Assembly (NCBI RefSeq): GCF_003385235.1
Contig: NZ_PQIA01000034.1
Coordinates: 1 to 64,000 of the forward strand
Direction: 5' to 3'
DNA: 64,000 nt
DNA from: Amycolatopsis circi
GTDB lineage: Bacteria; Actinomycetota; Actinomycetes; Mycobacteriales; Pseudonocardiaceae
Made by a program: the position numbers and the translations under genes. The notes under the pieces are model-generated. The model made no database searches, was not told where the DNA came from, and saw only the letters and a program-made list of their open reading frames with translations. Below, one piece after another: positions 9,659 through 18,751 of this stretch (position 1 is the first letter of the stretch; every line of letters begins with the position of its first letter).

Positions 9659-12600
9659 ATGAGCTCGACGGGAGTCTCGTCCCCGCCCGATGTCGGCACC
9701 GAAGCCGGCGCCGCCCGCCGCACGGCCAGCCCGGAACAGATCCGGGACGAGCTGATCGACACCGCCGCGGCGCAGGCGCCGGAGATCGCGGATCTGATCC
9801 GCTTGTACTACCGGCACATTCCGGCCGACGAGATCGTCGGCGACGATCCGGTCGCGCTCGTCGGCGCGGTGCGTTCGCACCTGCAGCTGGCGAAGCAGCG
9901 CATGCCCGGACGTCCGGCGGTCCGCCTGCTGAACCCGACCACCGCCGAGGACGGCTGGACGCGCGACGCGACCGTCGTGCAGGTCGTCACCGACGACATG
10001 CCCTACCTCGTGGACAGCGTCACCGCGGAGTTCGCCCGCGACGGCGTGCAGGTGCAGCGCATCGTGCACCCGATCGTCGTGGTGAGCCGCGGCCTGACCG
10101 GCGAGCTGGAGGGCCTGCACCTCGACGCCGATCCGGCCGATCCGCCGGCCGGCGCGTCCGCGGAATCGTGGATGCTGGTGGAAATCGACCTCGTCACCGA
10201 CCCGCAGCGGGCGCGCGAGCTGGACAACCGGCTGTCGTCGGTGCTCGGCGACGTGCGCGAGGTCGTCGAGGACGCCGAGAAGATGGCGCAGACTGCCTGC
10301 TCGCTCGCGGAAACGCTGGAGCAGAACCCGCCGAAGCTGCCCGGCAACGGCGACGAGGTCGTCGAGGGCGCGCGCCTGCTGCGCTGGCTCGCCGACGGTC
10401 ACTTCACCTTCCTCGGCTACCGCAAGTACGAGCTGGTCGACAGCCCGCAGCCGGACAGCGACGAGCCCGCCCTGCGCGCGGTGCTCGCGTCCGGCCTGGG
10501 CGTGCTGCGCCAGGACAGCCTGGCCGCGCGCAGTCTCACCGCGGGCCCGGACAGCTCGGTCGACGCGCTCGCGCCGTCGCTGCTCGTGCTCACCCAGGCC
10601 AGCGCGCCGAGCACGGTGCACCGTCCGGTTTATCCGTATTACGTCGGCGTGAAGACGTTCGACGAGCACGGCAAGGTCACCGGCGAGCACCGGTTCCTCG
10701 GCATGTTCACCACCACCGCGCTGCACGAAAACGTGCTCGACATTCCGGTGGTCGGCCAGCGCGTGCGCGAGGTCATCCACCGCGCCGGGTTCCCGATGGA
10801 ATCGTTCTCCGGCCAGCGGATGCTGGAAGTCCTGCAGAATTGGCCGCGCGCGGACCTGTTCTCCGCGGACACCGATTCGCTCTTCTACACCACCACCGGC
10901 GCGATCACGCTGTCCGACCGTCGCCGCCTGCGGCTGTTCCTGCGCCGCGACCCGTACGGCCGCTTCTACTCCTGCCTCGTCTACCTGCCGCGCGATCGCT
11001 ACACCACGCGCTCGCGGCTGGCGATGCAGGAAGTGCTGCTGGAAGAACTCGAAGGCACGCAGCTGGAGTACAGCGCGCGCGTCGGCGAGACGCTGCTGGC
11101 GCAGGTGCACTTCATGGTGCACACCGACCCGTCGAACGCGGTCGAACCGGATACGCTGCGGATCCAGGAGCGGCTCAACACCGTCGTGCGCAGCTGGGAC
11201 GACCGGCTGGTCGAGGCGATCATCGCCGAGCGCCGCGAGCGCGTCGGCGACGGCAGCCCGACCGGCATGACGGGCGAGGAGTCCGCGGTCGACCGCGGGC
11301 AGCGCTTCGGCGCGGTGTTCCCGGAGGCGTACAAGGAAGATTTCACCGCCGAGGACGCGCTGGCCGACCTGGCCAAGCTCGACACTCTCGCGGACGAGGG
11401 CGACCTCGCGCTGTCGTTCTACCTGCCCGCGGACGCCGAACCCGGCGAGCGGCGCTTCAAGCTCTACCTGCGCGGCGCGGGCGTCACCCTGTCCAAGGTG
11501 CTGCCGGTGCTGCAGGCGATGGGCGTCGAGGTGGTGGACGAGCGGCCGTACGAGCTGTTCCGCGAGGACGGCGGGGCCAGCTGGATCTACGACTTCGGCC
11601 TGCACGTCGACAAGAAGGGCCTCGAAGAAGCCGACGAAGCGGCCGGGGACGCGGTGCGCGAGCGGTTCCAGGACGCGTTCCACGCGGCGTGGCAAGGCGA
11701 GGCGGAGGTCGACGGCCTCAACGCGCTCGTGCTGCGCGGCGGGCTCACCTGGCGCCAGGCCGCGGTGCTGCGGGCCTACTCGCGGTACCTGCAGCAGGCG
11801 CGCAGCCCGTTCTCCCAGTCCTACATCCAGAACACGGTCGTCAAGCACACCGAGGTCGCGACGAAACTGGTGCGGCTCTTCGAAACCCGCTGCGATCCGC
11901 AACAGTCCGATGTGGACCGCAAGACCCACGCGGAATCGCTGACCGCCGAGATCTCCTCGATGGTCGACGAGGTCACCAGCCTCGACGAGGACCGGATCCT
12001 GCGCCGGCTGCTCGCGGTCGTCAACGCGACGCTGCGCACGAACTACCACGTGCGCGACGCCGACGGGAACCCGCGGCCGTACCTGGCGCTCAAGCTCGAC
12101 CCGAGCGGCGTGCCGGAACTGCCCGAGCCGCACCCGAAGTACGAGATCTTCGTGTACTCGCCGCGCGTCGAGGGCGTGCACCTGCGCTTCGGCGAGGTCG
12201 CCCGCGGCGGCCTGCGCTGGTCGGACCGCCAGGAGGACTTCCGCACCGAGATCCTGGGCCTGGTCAAGGCGCAGGCGGTGAAGAACGCGGTGATCGTGCC
12301 GGTCGGCGCGAAGGGCGGCTTCGTGGTGAAGCGTCCGCCGCGGCCCACCGGCGACGCCGGGGTCGACCGCGACGCCCAGCTCACCGAGGGCATTTCCTGC
12401 TACCGGATGTTCATCTCCGGCCTGCTGGACCTCACTGACAACCGGGTCGAGGGTGAAACCGTGCCCGCGCCGAACGTGGTGCGCCACGACGCCGACGACA
12501 GCTACCTGGTCGTCGCGGCGGACAAGGGCACCGCGAAGTTCTCCGACATCGCCAACGAAGTCTCGGCGCAGTACGGCTTCTGGCTCGGCGACGCGTTCGC

Positions 12601-14641
12601 GTCCGGCGGTTCGGTCGGCTACGACCACAAGGCCATGGGCATCACCGCCAAGGGCGCGTGGGAGAGCGTGAAGCGGCACTTCCGCGAGCTGGGCAAGGAC
12701 ACCCAGACCGAAGACTTCACCGTCGTCGGCATCGGCGACATGATGGGCGACGTCTTCGGCAACGGAATGCTGCTGTCCAAGCACATCCGGCTGGTCGCGG
12801 CGTTCAACCACATGCACGTCTTCCTCGACCCGAACCCGGACGCGGCCTCGACCTACGAGGAGCGCAAGCGGCTGTTCGACCTGCCGCGCAGCTCGTGGGA
12901 CGACTACGACCGCTCGCTGATCAGCGAGGGCGGCGGGATCTACCCGCGTTCGGCCAAGACCATCCCGATCACCCCGCAGGTCCGCGAGGCGCTCGGCCTC
13001 GACGAGGGCGTCACGAAGCTCGCGCCGATGGACCTGATCCAGGCGATCCTGCTGGCCCCGGTCGAACTGCTGTGGAACGGCGGCATCGGCACCTACGTCA
13101 AGGCGGAGAGCGAAAGCCAGGCCGCGGCGGGCGACAAGGCCAACGACGCGATTCGCGTCAACGGCAACCAGTTGCGCGTGCAGGTCGTCGGAGAGGGCGG
13201 AAACCTGGGCCTGACCCAGCTCGGCCGGATCGAATTCGCCCGCAATGGCGGCAAGATCAACACCGACGCGCTCGACAACTCGGCCGGTGTCGACTGCTCC
13301 GACCACGAGGTCAACATCAAGATCCTGCTGGATCATCTGGTGGCGGGCGGCGAACTGCAGCACGCGCGGCGCAACGAGCTGCTCGGCGAGATGACCGACG
13401 AGGTCGGTTCGCTCGTGCTCGCGGACAACTACCGGCAGAACGCGGTGCTCGGCGTCAGCCGGGCGCACGCCGGGCCGATGGTGTCGGTGCACGCGCGGCA
13501 GGTGTCCGCGCTGGTCGCGAAGGGCGCGTTCGACCGCAAGCTGGAGGCGCTGCCGACCCCGTCGCAGTTCCGCGCGCTGGAGAAGGCGGGCGAGGGCCTG
13601 ACGTCGCCGGAGCTGGCGACGCTGCTCGCGCACGTGAAGCTCGACCTCAAGGACGAGCTGCTGGCCTCCGACCTGCCCGAATCGGAGGTGTTCACGCGCA
13701 GGCTGCCGGAGTACTTCCCGGCCCCGCTGCGCGAACCCTTCGCCGCGGCGATCGCACAGCACCCGCTGCGCCGCCAGATCATCACCACGCTGATCACCAA
13801 CGAGCTGGTCGACGGCGGCGGCATCTCGTTCGTCTACCGCCTGATGGAGGAGATGAACGCGACCGCCACCGACGCGGTGCGCGCGTACGCGGTGGTCACG
13901 CACGTCTACGACCTGCCGAAGCTGTGGGCCGAGATCGACGCGCTGGACAACGTGGTGCCGACCGCGGTCGCGGACCGGATGGTGCTGGAGACGCGGCGGC
14001 TGCTCGACCGGGCCGCTCGCTGGTTCCTCACCAACCGCCCGCAGCCGCTCGCGCCGCTGGCCGAGATCAACCGGTTCGGCCCGGTGCTCGCGGAACTCGG
14101 CCCGAAGCTGGGCGAGCTGCTGCGCGGACGCGAGCTGGAGTCGGTGGAGCAGGACGCGGCCGGGATGGTCGAGGAAGGCGTGCCCGCCGGCCTCGCCCGG
14201 CAGGTGGCGCTGCTGCTGCACAGCTACGGCCTGCTGGACGTGGTCGAGGTGGCTGAGCTGGCCGAGCAGCAGGTCGGGCTCGACGCGACGCACACCCCGG
14301 CCGACACCGCCGAGCTGTACTACGCGCTGTCGGACCACCTGGACATCGACAAGATGCTCACCGAGATCAGCGCTCTGGAACGCGGCAACCGCTGGCACGC
14401 CCTCGCCCGGCTCTCGCTGCGCGACGACGTGTACGGTTCCCTGCGCGCGATCGCGCTCGACGCACTGCGGCACAGCGACCAGGACCTGTCCGTCGACGAG
14501 CAGATCGAGCAATGGGAGAAGGCCAACGCGTCGCGGCTTTCGCGGGCGCGCGTGGCGCTGGACGAGATCACCCGTTCCGGGCGGCTCGACCTCGCGACGC
14601 TGTCCGTGGCCGCGCGACAGATCCGGAGCACTGTTCGGTGA
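9659..14641 (+). CDS. gdh: Large (180-kDa class) NAD-specific glutamate dehydrogenase
   Basis: This 1660-residue cytosolic enzyme oxidises glutamate to 2-oxoglutarate and ammonia with NAD. Length and layout match the L_180 class: a long N-terminal ACT-like regulatory part (about 1-700), the catalytic domain with GGLRWSDRQEDFRTEILGL near 860, the substrate lysine region VKNAVIVPVGAKGGF, a Rossmann part with GIGDMMGDVFGNGML near 1030, and a long helical C-terminal domain. I chose the ATG at 9659 because GGAGAG lies 8 bases upstream; an in-frame GTG at 9593 would add 22 poorly conserved residues. The stop overlaps the next gene in GTGA. The M. tuberculosis counterpart is Rv2476c, a target of GarA control. 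Confidence 0.96.
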   Translation: MSSTGVSSPPDVGTEAGAARRTASPEQIRDELIDTAAAQAPEIADLIRLYYRHIPADEIVGDDPVALVGAVRSHLQLAKQRMPGRPAVRLLNPTTAEDGWTRDATVVQVVTDDMPYLVDSVTAEFARDGVQVQRIVHPIVVVSRGLTGELEGLHLDADPADPPAGASAESWMLVEIDLVTDPQRARELDNRLSSVLGDVREVVEDAEKMAQTACSLAETLEQNPPKLPGNGDEVVEGARLLRWLADGHFTFLGYRKYELVDSPQPDSDEPALRAVLASGLGVLRQDSLAARSLTAGPDSSVDALAPSLLVLTQASAPSTVHRPVYPYYVGVKTFDEHGKVTGEHRFLGMFTTTALHENVLDIPVVGQRVREVIHRAGFPMESFSGQRMLEVLQNWPRADLFSADTDSLFYTTTGAITLSDRRRLRLFLRRDPYGRFYSCLVYLPRDRYTTRSRLAMQEVLLEELEGTQLEYSARVGETLLAQVHFMVHTDPSNAVEPDTLRIQERLNTVVRSWDDRLVEAIIAERRERVGDGSPTGMTGEESAVDRGQRFGAVFPEAYKEDFTAEDALADLAKLDTLADEGDLALSFYLPADAEPGERRFKLYLRGAGVTLSKVLPVLQAMGVEVVDERPYELFREDGGASWIYDFGLHVDKKGLEEADEAAGDAVRERFQDAFHAAWQGEAEVDGLNALVLRGGLTWRQAAVLRAYSRYLQQARSPFSQSYIQNTVVKHTEVATKLVRLFETRCDPQQSDVDRKTHAESLTAEISSMVDEVTSLDEDRILRRLLAVVNATLRTNYHVRDADGNPRPYLALKLDPSGVPELPEPHPKYEIFVYSPRVEGVHLRFGEVARGGLRWSDRQEDFRTEILGLVKAQAVKNAVIVPVGAKGGFVVKRPPRPTGDAGVDRDAQLTEGISCYRMFISGLLDLTDNRVEGETVPAPNVVRHDADDSYLVVAADKGTAKFSDIANEVSAQYGFWLGDAFASGGSVGYDHKAMGITAKGAWESVKRHFRELGKDTQTEDFTVVGIGDMMGDVFGNGMLLSKHIRLVAAFNHMHVFLDPNPDAASTYEERKRLFDLPRSSWDDYDRSLISEGGGIYPRSAKTIPITPQVREALGLDEGVTKLAPMDLIQAILLAPVELLWNGGIGTYVKAESESQAAAGDKANDAIRVNGNQLRVQVVGEGGNLGLTQLGRIEFARNGGKINTDALDNSAGVDCSDHEVNIKILLDHLVAGGELQHARRNELLGEMTDEVGSLVLADNYRQNAVLGVSRAHAGPMVSVHARQVSALVAKGAFDRKLEALPTPSQFRALEKAGEGLTSPELATLLAHVKLDLKDELLASDLPESEVFTRRLPEYFPAPLREPFAAAIAQHPLRRQIITTLITNELVDGGGISFVYRLMEEMNATATDAVRAYAVVTHVYDLPKLWAEIDALDNVVPTAVADRMVLETRRLLDRAARWFLTNRPQPLAPLAEINRFGPVLAELGPKLGELLRGRELESVEQDAAGMVEEGVPAGLARQVALLLHSYGLLDVVEVAELAEQQVGLDATHTPADTAELYYALSDHLDIDKMLTEISALERGNRWHALARLSLRDDVYGSLRAIALDALRHSDQDLSVDEQIEQWEKANASRLSRARVALDEITRSGRLDLATLSVAARQIRSTVR

Positions 14642-15060
14642 CATTCGTTTCCCACGTCCAGCCGCGATGGTCGGACATGGACGTGTACGGGCACGTCAAC
14701 CACGCCAACGTGGTGACGCTGCTCGAAGAGGCCCGGGTGCCCGTGCTGTTCGGCGAAGCCGAGCGCGCGGGGCTCACCGAGCTGCCGAAGGGCGTCGTGG
14801 TCGTGAAGCTCGGCGTGCACTACCGCGCGCCGATCGTCGCGGCGCCCGGCCGCTCGGTGCGCGTGGAGATCACGCTCGCCGAGCTGAAAGCCTCGACGGT
14901 GACGCTCGGATACGTCGTGCGGACCGGCCCGGACGCGGCCGATCCGGTCGCGGTGACCGCGGAAACCGTGCTGGCTCCGTACGACACGGTCAAGCTCCGG
15001 CCGCGCCGGTTCAGCGACGAGGAAGCGGAATTCCTCAATCGGGTGCTGGCCGATGCCTGA
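14638..15060 (+). CDS. Acyl-CoA thioesterase, hot-dog fold
   Basis: This 140-residue protein begins at a GTG that overlaps the gdh stop in the sequence GTGA, so the two are translationally coupled. The 4-hydroxybenzoyl-CoA thioesterase-like signature is present near the start: QPRWSDMDVYGHVNHANVV, with the Asp of DMDVYGHVN in the usual catalytic position. The remainder has the beta-sheet pattern of a single hot-dog domain (VVVKLGVHYRAPI, RVEITLAEL). Substrate is probably an acyl-CoA; it is unclear why it travels with gdh, but the pairing is conserved in actinobacteria (Rv2475c-like). Confidence in the fold is high, in the substrate low. Confidence 0.9.
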   Translation: MTFVSHVQPRWSDMDVYGHVNHANVVTLLEEARVPVLFGEAERAGLTELPKGVVVVKLGVHYRAPIVAAPGRSVRVEITLAELKASTVTLGYVVRTGPDAADPVAVTAETVLAPYDTVKLRPRRFSDEEAEFLNRVLADA

Positions 15061-15688
15061 GCTGCGGATTCCCGACCCGGGCGACCGGGAGACACTCAGC
15101 GCGTTCGTCGCCCGCGCGGTGCGGCTGGACGGCACGACCGCCGTCCGGCTGCGCCGCCGGGGCGACGACGTCGTGGAGGCGTGGACGGCCACGCCGTTCG
15201 AGGTCCTCGCGACCCGCGCGGTGGCGGGGACGGTGACTCCGTCCGACGTCACGGTGTCCGGCAACGAACTGCTCGCGGCGCTCGCCGTCGCGGGCGGCGA
15301 GGTGATGGACCCGGGGCCGGCGCGCGATTTGCTGTGGCACGCGGAGCTTCCGGTGTCCGACCGGTGGCAGAAGGTCGACGAACTGCCGGTCGGCGTGGTG
15401 TCGGAGCTGGCTGACCGCGGCGTCGCGCTCGCCCGCGACAACGCCGGGCCGCACGGCACGCCGCCCGCTTCGCTGATGGACCAGGCGGTGCTCACCGTCA
15501 CCGGGGGAGACCTCGAGGTCAAGGTCCAGATGCGCTGCCTGTTCGCGTTGTCCGGGATGGGATTGTTCGATTCGTCGATCGACGGCGACGTGGTCCGGGT
15601 GACCGCCACCGATTCGTGGCTGCGCCTCGACGCGCGTTACGGCGCGGTGCTCAAGCGGCGCCAAGCTTTGCTGCCGCTGCTGTTCTGA
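15053..15688 (+). CDS. Conserved actinobacterial protein, gdh operon
   Basis: This 211-residue soluble protein overlaps the thioesterase gene by 8 bases and is third in the gdh operon. I see no named catalytic motif. The sequence is a mix of alpha and beta, rich in Val, Asp and Leu, beginning MPELRIPDPGDRETLSAF and ending with a basic tail (LKRRQALLPLLF). By position it corresponds to Rv2474c, which is also uncharacterised. The constant association with gdh and a thioesterase suggests a shared physiological role, but nothing in the sequence identifies it. Confidence 0.85.
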   Translation: MPELRIPDPGDRETLSAFVARAVRLDGTTAVRLRRRGDDVVEAWTATPFEVLATRAVAGTVTPSDVTVSGNELLAALAVAGGEVMDPGPARDLLWHAELPVSDRWQKVDELPVGVVSELADRGVALARDNAGPHGTPPASLMDQAVLTVTGGDLEVKVQMRCLFALSGMGLFDSSIDGDVVRVTATDSWLRLDARYGAVLKRRQALLPLLF

Positions 15689-15734
15689 GGCGATTCTGCT
15701 GGCGGGCGCCGTCCGGCGATGTCATCGTGAACGA

Positions 15735-15992
15735 ATGACCGAACCCGACGGCGACCCGACCGCGGACTTCCTCGCCGAGGTCCGGGCCGAGGAGACGCCG
15801 TGGCGCACCGACCGGCCCGCGGACGCTGATCTCGCGCCGGAAGCAGAGCCCGCGCCCGGCCGTGCCCGGTCGGTGGTGCGTGCGGTGGGCGAGGCCGCGC
15901 CGTATGTGCAGGCGGGGTTGTTCGCCGCGTGGGTGGCCACCTCGATCGCGGAATCGGCCGACGGCGGCCAGGCGGGCGATCTCGGCGGCTGA
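15735..15992 (+). CDS. Small hypothetical protein
   Basis: This 85-residue protein starts at ATG, shortly after the gdh operon. Residues 1-45 are acidic and probably disordered (TEPDGDPTADFLAEVRAEE). Residues 50-75 form one amphipathic or weakly hydrophobic helix (APYVQAGLFAAWVATSIAES). I do not recognise a family. A degenerate copy of the helix segment follows immediately downstream (16018 onward), so the gene has suffered a local duplication. It could be a short membrane-associated factor. Coding status is likely but not certain. Confidence 0.55.
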   Translation: MTEPDGDPTADFLAEVRAEETPWRTDRPADADLAPEAEPAPGRARSVVRAVGEAAPYVQAGLFAAWVATSIAESADGGQAGDLGG

Positions 15993-16017
15993 TCTTGGCC
16001 GCTGGGAATCGGATCAG

Positions 16018-16140
16018 GCCGCGCCGGGTGTCCAAGCAGGACTGTTCGCCGCGTGGATCGCCACGTCGACAGCGGATTCCGCAGCCGATCGAGCGACTTC
16101 GGCGGCGGCCAGACGGGTTGATCTCGGCTGCGGGCTTGTC
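16018..16140 (+). pseudogene. Degenerate tandem copy of the preceding small gene
   Basis: In another frame this stretch encodes APGVQAGLFAAWIATSTADS, close to APYVQAGLFAAWVATSIAES of the gene at 15735. The DNA is also similar (GCCGCGCCG, then CTGTTCGCCGCGTGG). There is no ribosome binding site or start codon matching an intact protein. I read it as a decayed partial duplication. Confidence 0.5.
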
Positions 16141-16286
16141 CCACCGGGTAGAGTCGGAGTCCGGTCCAGCTGCCGGATGCCCGATCCGGTGCGGCCCCGA
16201 TCATCGCGTCCGCCGGCCTTCGCGCGATTCGCCGACCCCGGTGCGCCTCCCGCGCGAAGCGGAAGCGGCGGCGGAAGAGGAGACCC

Positions 16287-16733
16287 ATGCTCCTGTCCGG
16301 TCCGGAACGCCCGATGTCCCTGCCCACCGCCGACGATCCGCAGGTGCTGCGGCAGGCATTGGCCGCGTATGTGCGCGAGGTCGCTGCCGCGGTCGGGGTG
16401 TCGGTGGAGTGCTCGTCGTGCGAGGTCACCGACACGATCACCGCGTACGTCGCGCTGAGCGGCCGGTCCCCGCGTTTCCCCGGCCGGGATCTGATGCTGC
16501 TGTGGACCATGCGGCAAGGCTGGTCGGTGGCGGTGGAGACGACGCCCGCCGAATCCCCGCAGCCGGTGGCCCAGCTGGGCGGCGACGTGACGCCCGCGCC
16601 GGAACGGGTGCGGCGGTTCGTCGCGGACATCCTGACCTCGGCCGACAAGACCGGAACCCCGGGGCCGGTGCTGGCGGTGTCGAGCCGCGGCGACCTGCGG
16701 ACCCGGCTTGAGGAGCGGGTCCGCAGGGCCTGA
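16287..16733 (+). CDS. DUF6292-like protein
   Basis: This protein of 148 residues (139 if the internal ATG at 16314 is used) resembles the DUF6292 family known to me from Amycolatopsis and relatives: an N-terminal helix QVLRQALAAYVREVAAAVG, a Cys pair (VECSSCEV), the phrase DTITAYVALSGRSPRFPGRD, then LLWTMRQGWSVAVET and LGGDVTPAPERV. Function of the family is unknown; members are often encoded near regulatory or mobile genes. The gene converges on the desaturase gene. Its last 23 codons are repeated 133 bases downstream (see the duplication feature). The family assignment is from memory. Confidence 0.75.
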   Translation: MLLSGPERPMSLPTADDPQVLRQALAAYVREVAAAVGVSVECSSCEVTDTITAYVALSGRSPRFPGRDLMLLWTMRQGWSVAVETTPAESPQPVAQLGGDVTPAPERVRRFVADILTSADKTGTPGPVLAVSSRGDLRTRLEERVRRA

Positions 16734-16896
16734 TCAGGCGGTTTTGAGTTTGCTCGCGAGCGGCCGCAGGTTCGTCGGACGGTCGTGAACCTGGAAGCAG
16801 GTGCTGGCGGTGTCAAGCCGCGGCGACCTGCGGACCCGACTCGGGGAGCGGGTCCGCAGGGTCTGCTCAGGCGGTTTTGAGCTTGCGGGCGAGCCG
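16667..16896. repeat. Imperfect direct duplication of a convergent gene junction
   Basis: Segment 16667-16763 recurs at 16800-16896, with an offset of 133 bases. Each copy spans the 3' end of the DUF6292-like gene and, on the other strand, the 3' end of a desaturase. In the left copy the two stop codons abut (TGA at 16731-16733, TCA at 16734-16736). The minus-strand reading upstream of that stop gives RPTNLRPLASKLKTA, against RWPRAERLARKLKTA in the intact desaturase. The left copy therefore keeps the tail of a second, diverged desaturase. This is evidence for an old tandem duplication followed by deletion. Confidence 0.75.
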
Positions 16897-17763
16897 CTCC
16901 GCGCGAGGCCATCGCACGTGCGAGGCCCAGCGGAATTTCTCGAACATCCAGATCAGCCGCGCGGAGATGTCCAGCTGGCCGCGGCCGACGCCGTGGCGCG
17001 CGCCGGTCGGGTCGGCGTGGTGGGAGTTGTGCCAGGACTCGCCGAAGGACGCGATCGCCAGCGGCCAGAAGTTCGCCGAACGGTCGCGCGCCTCGAACGG
17101 GCGCTCGCCGATCAGGTGGCACAGCGAGTTGACCGACCAGGTCACGTGGTGCAGCACCGCGACCCGGACCAGCCCGGCCCAGAAGAACGCGGTCAGCGCG
17201 CCCCACCAGCTCATCGTGATCAGGCCGCCCAGCAGCGCGGGCAGCAGCAGCGTCGCGAGGGTCAGCACCGGGAACAGGCGGTCGACGGTCCGCAGGTCGG
17301 TGTCGTCGAGCAGGTCCGGGGCGAAGCGGCGCGGGTTGGTCCGGTCGCGGCCGAACAGCCAGCCCATGTGCGCGTGCCAGAAGCCCTTCGCGAGCGCGGC
17401 GGGCGACGTGCCGAAGCGCCACGGCGAATGCGGGTCGCCGTCGCGGTCGGAGTACGCGTGGTGGCGGCGGTGGTCGGCGACCCAGTCGATCACCGGTCCC
17501 TGCATGGCCATGCTTCCCGCGACGGCGAGCGCGATCCGCAGCCCGCGGCGGGCGCGGAACGAACCGTGCGTGAAGTACCGGTGGAAGCCGACGGTGATGC
17601 CGAGGCCGCTGACGCAGTAGAACGCGGCGGCGAGGCCGATGTCCAGCCAGCTGAGGCCCCAGCCCCAGGCCAGCGGCACCGCGGCGGCGACCGCGACGAG
17701 GGGGACGACGGCGAAGAGCTTCACCAGGAATGCCTCGGTGCCGCTTTTCTGTCCGGCGAGCAT
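16867..17763 (-). CDS. Acyl-CoA / fatty acid desaturase
   Basis: This membrane-bound di-iron desaturase of at least 298 residues introduces a double bond into fatty acyl chains, probably acyl-CoA delta-9. All three histidine boxes are present: HRYFTH near residue 61, HRRHH near 99 and HNSHH near 245. Hydrophobic pairs between them make about four membrane spans. The first ATG (17763) has no ribosome binding site. AGGAG at 17820-17824 is correctly spaced for the in-frame ATC codon at 17809-17811, which would add 16 residues; no ATG, GTG or TTG fits that site. The gene stands alone, converging on the DUF6292-like gene. Confidence 0.93.
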   Translation of the reverse strand: MLAGQKSGTEAFLVKLFAVVPLVAVAAAVPLAWGWGLSWLDIGLAAAFYCVSGLGITVGFHRYFTHGSFRARRGLRIALAVAGSMAMQGPVIDWVADHRRHHAYSDRDGDPHSPWRFGTSPAALAKGFWHAHMGWLFGRDRTNPRRFAPDLLDDTDLRTVDRLFPVLTLATLLLPALLGGLITMSWWGALTAFFWAGLVRVAVLHHVTWSVNSLCHLIGERPFEARDRSANFWPLAIASFGESWHNSHHADPTGARHGVGRGQLDISARLIWMFEKFRWASHVRWPRAERLARKLKTA

Positions 17764-18159
17764 GGGCTGGGGCGATTTCGGGGGACGCTGGACGGTGCTC
17801 TGGGTGTCGATGGGTAACGCTCCTGTCGAGCTGGTCCGGCCGCCGCGCTCTGCGGGGCCGAGGCCGGTGCCGCGGCGGGTGTCCAGGGCGGAAGGGGAGC
17901 CGCCGCGGAGGGATGCGCCGTGCGTGCGAACTGACGACCAGGCAGGGGAGGGCCTCAGGGCCAGTCGCGACCTGCTCTGGTCAACGGGTGATCTTCCGTC
18001 CGGGTTCCCGGGACACGGAAGACCTTGCGCGGCCGGGGAAATTCACCGGCGCGCCAGAAAATGCCGAGCGATTTCGGCTGCCGAGGGCGGAAAAGTCCGC
18101 TTCGGCGCGGGTCCCCTGGTGCGGAAAACCTTCCGCACCAGGGGAAACACCAGCGGAAC
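17764..18159. other. Intergenic region between desaturase and cold-shock genes
   Basis: This interval holds the desaturase leader and, toward its right end, a 14-base hairpin past the cold-shock gene. I see no other gene. Translations on either strand are Arg/Gly-rich without a start signal. Confidence 0.6.
18113..18144 (-). terminator. Hairpin downstream of the cold-shock gene
   Basis: A perfect 14-base stem (18113-18126 with 18131-18144) closes a 4-base AACC loop, 16 bases beyond the stop of the minus-strand cold-shock gene. The arms begin CCCCTGGTGCGG. No T-tract follows on the minus strand, as is common for actinobacterial terminators. Confidence 0.6.
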
Positions 18160-18363
18160 TCAGATGGCGCGGACGCCGGTGGCCTGCGGGCCCTTCTGGC
18201 CCTGGCCGACCTCGAACTCCACGCGCGCGTTTTCCTCAAGGCTGCGGAACCCGTTGCCCTGGATCTCCGAGTAGTGCACGAACACGTCGGCGCTGCCGTC
18301 GTCCGGGCTGATGAACCCGAAGCCCTTTTCGGCGTTGAACCACTTCACGGTGCCTTGCGTCAT
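18160..18363 (-). CDS. Cold-shock protein, CspA family
   Basis: This 67-residue single-domain RNA/DNA chaperone has both nucleic-acid binding motifs: KGFGFI (RNP1) and VFVHY (RNP2). It begins [17 protein letters not shown], the canonical CspA start. The ATG at 18363 is preceded by GGAGA and a run of T. The longer frame upstream is leader, not protein. Cold-shock genes usually have long regulatory leaders; the roughly 390 bases upstream lack another gene and could serve that role. Length and sequence are standard. Confidence 0.96.
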   Translation of the reverse strand: MTQGTVKWFNAEKGFGFISPDDGSADVFVHYSEIQGNGFRSLEENARVEFEVGQGQKGPQATGVRAI

Positions 18364-18751
18364 AAAAACTGTCTCCATCGGACTAAACAGCAGATGCCAC
18401 CTCGGCATCCGGGCCGGCGACCGACGGTGTGCCTTCCGAAAAGAGAAACACCACGCCCGCTACATCTTGCGAGCGTGGCTGCGGGACGTACCCACCGCAC
18501 GAACACAAAACACGACCGCAACCAGTAAAGCACGCCCGGGCCGGTCCCACCAGGGCTGCCGCCCGAAAGGTCCATTGTGGACCTGGCGGCGCGCGGCCGG
18601 GGACGGGAGTGCGGGCAGGTCGGGGGCGGGGAGTAGCGTCAGCACCGTCGAGAAGTCTCACCGTGCGCCGGCGTTCGAGCCGGCGTCGTCCCCGGCGGAT
18701 CCGCCCCGAACGGAGCCGCCGGTGGCCCCTTCCACCTCGACGAGGAGCGAC
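18364..18751. other. Leader and promoter region of the cold-shock gene
   Basis: This is 388 bases between divergent genes with no supported coding sequence. It probably contains the cold-shock promoter and long 5' leader, plus the promoter of the small gene at 18752. I see no recognised riboswitch. Frames crossing it are short and basic. Confidence 0.5.

Noticed and set aside
14512..14637. N-terminal extension of the thioesterase
   Set aside because: The open frame continues upstream inside gdh, but those residues are Arg/Gly noise and the hot-dog domain begins right after GTG 14638.
9656..14644. A 1662-codon open frame antisense to gdh
   Set aside because: It mirrors gdh and contains only His/Arg/Val/Asp-rich low-complexity sequence. 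High G+C leaves the opposite strand open. The gdh frame has full family conservation.
15722..17422. 566-codon minus-strand frame from the desaturase to the small genes
   Set aside because: It is antisense to three genes in part and out of frame with the desaturase, with no domain.
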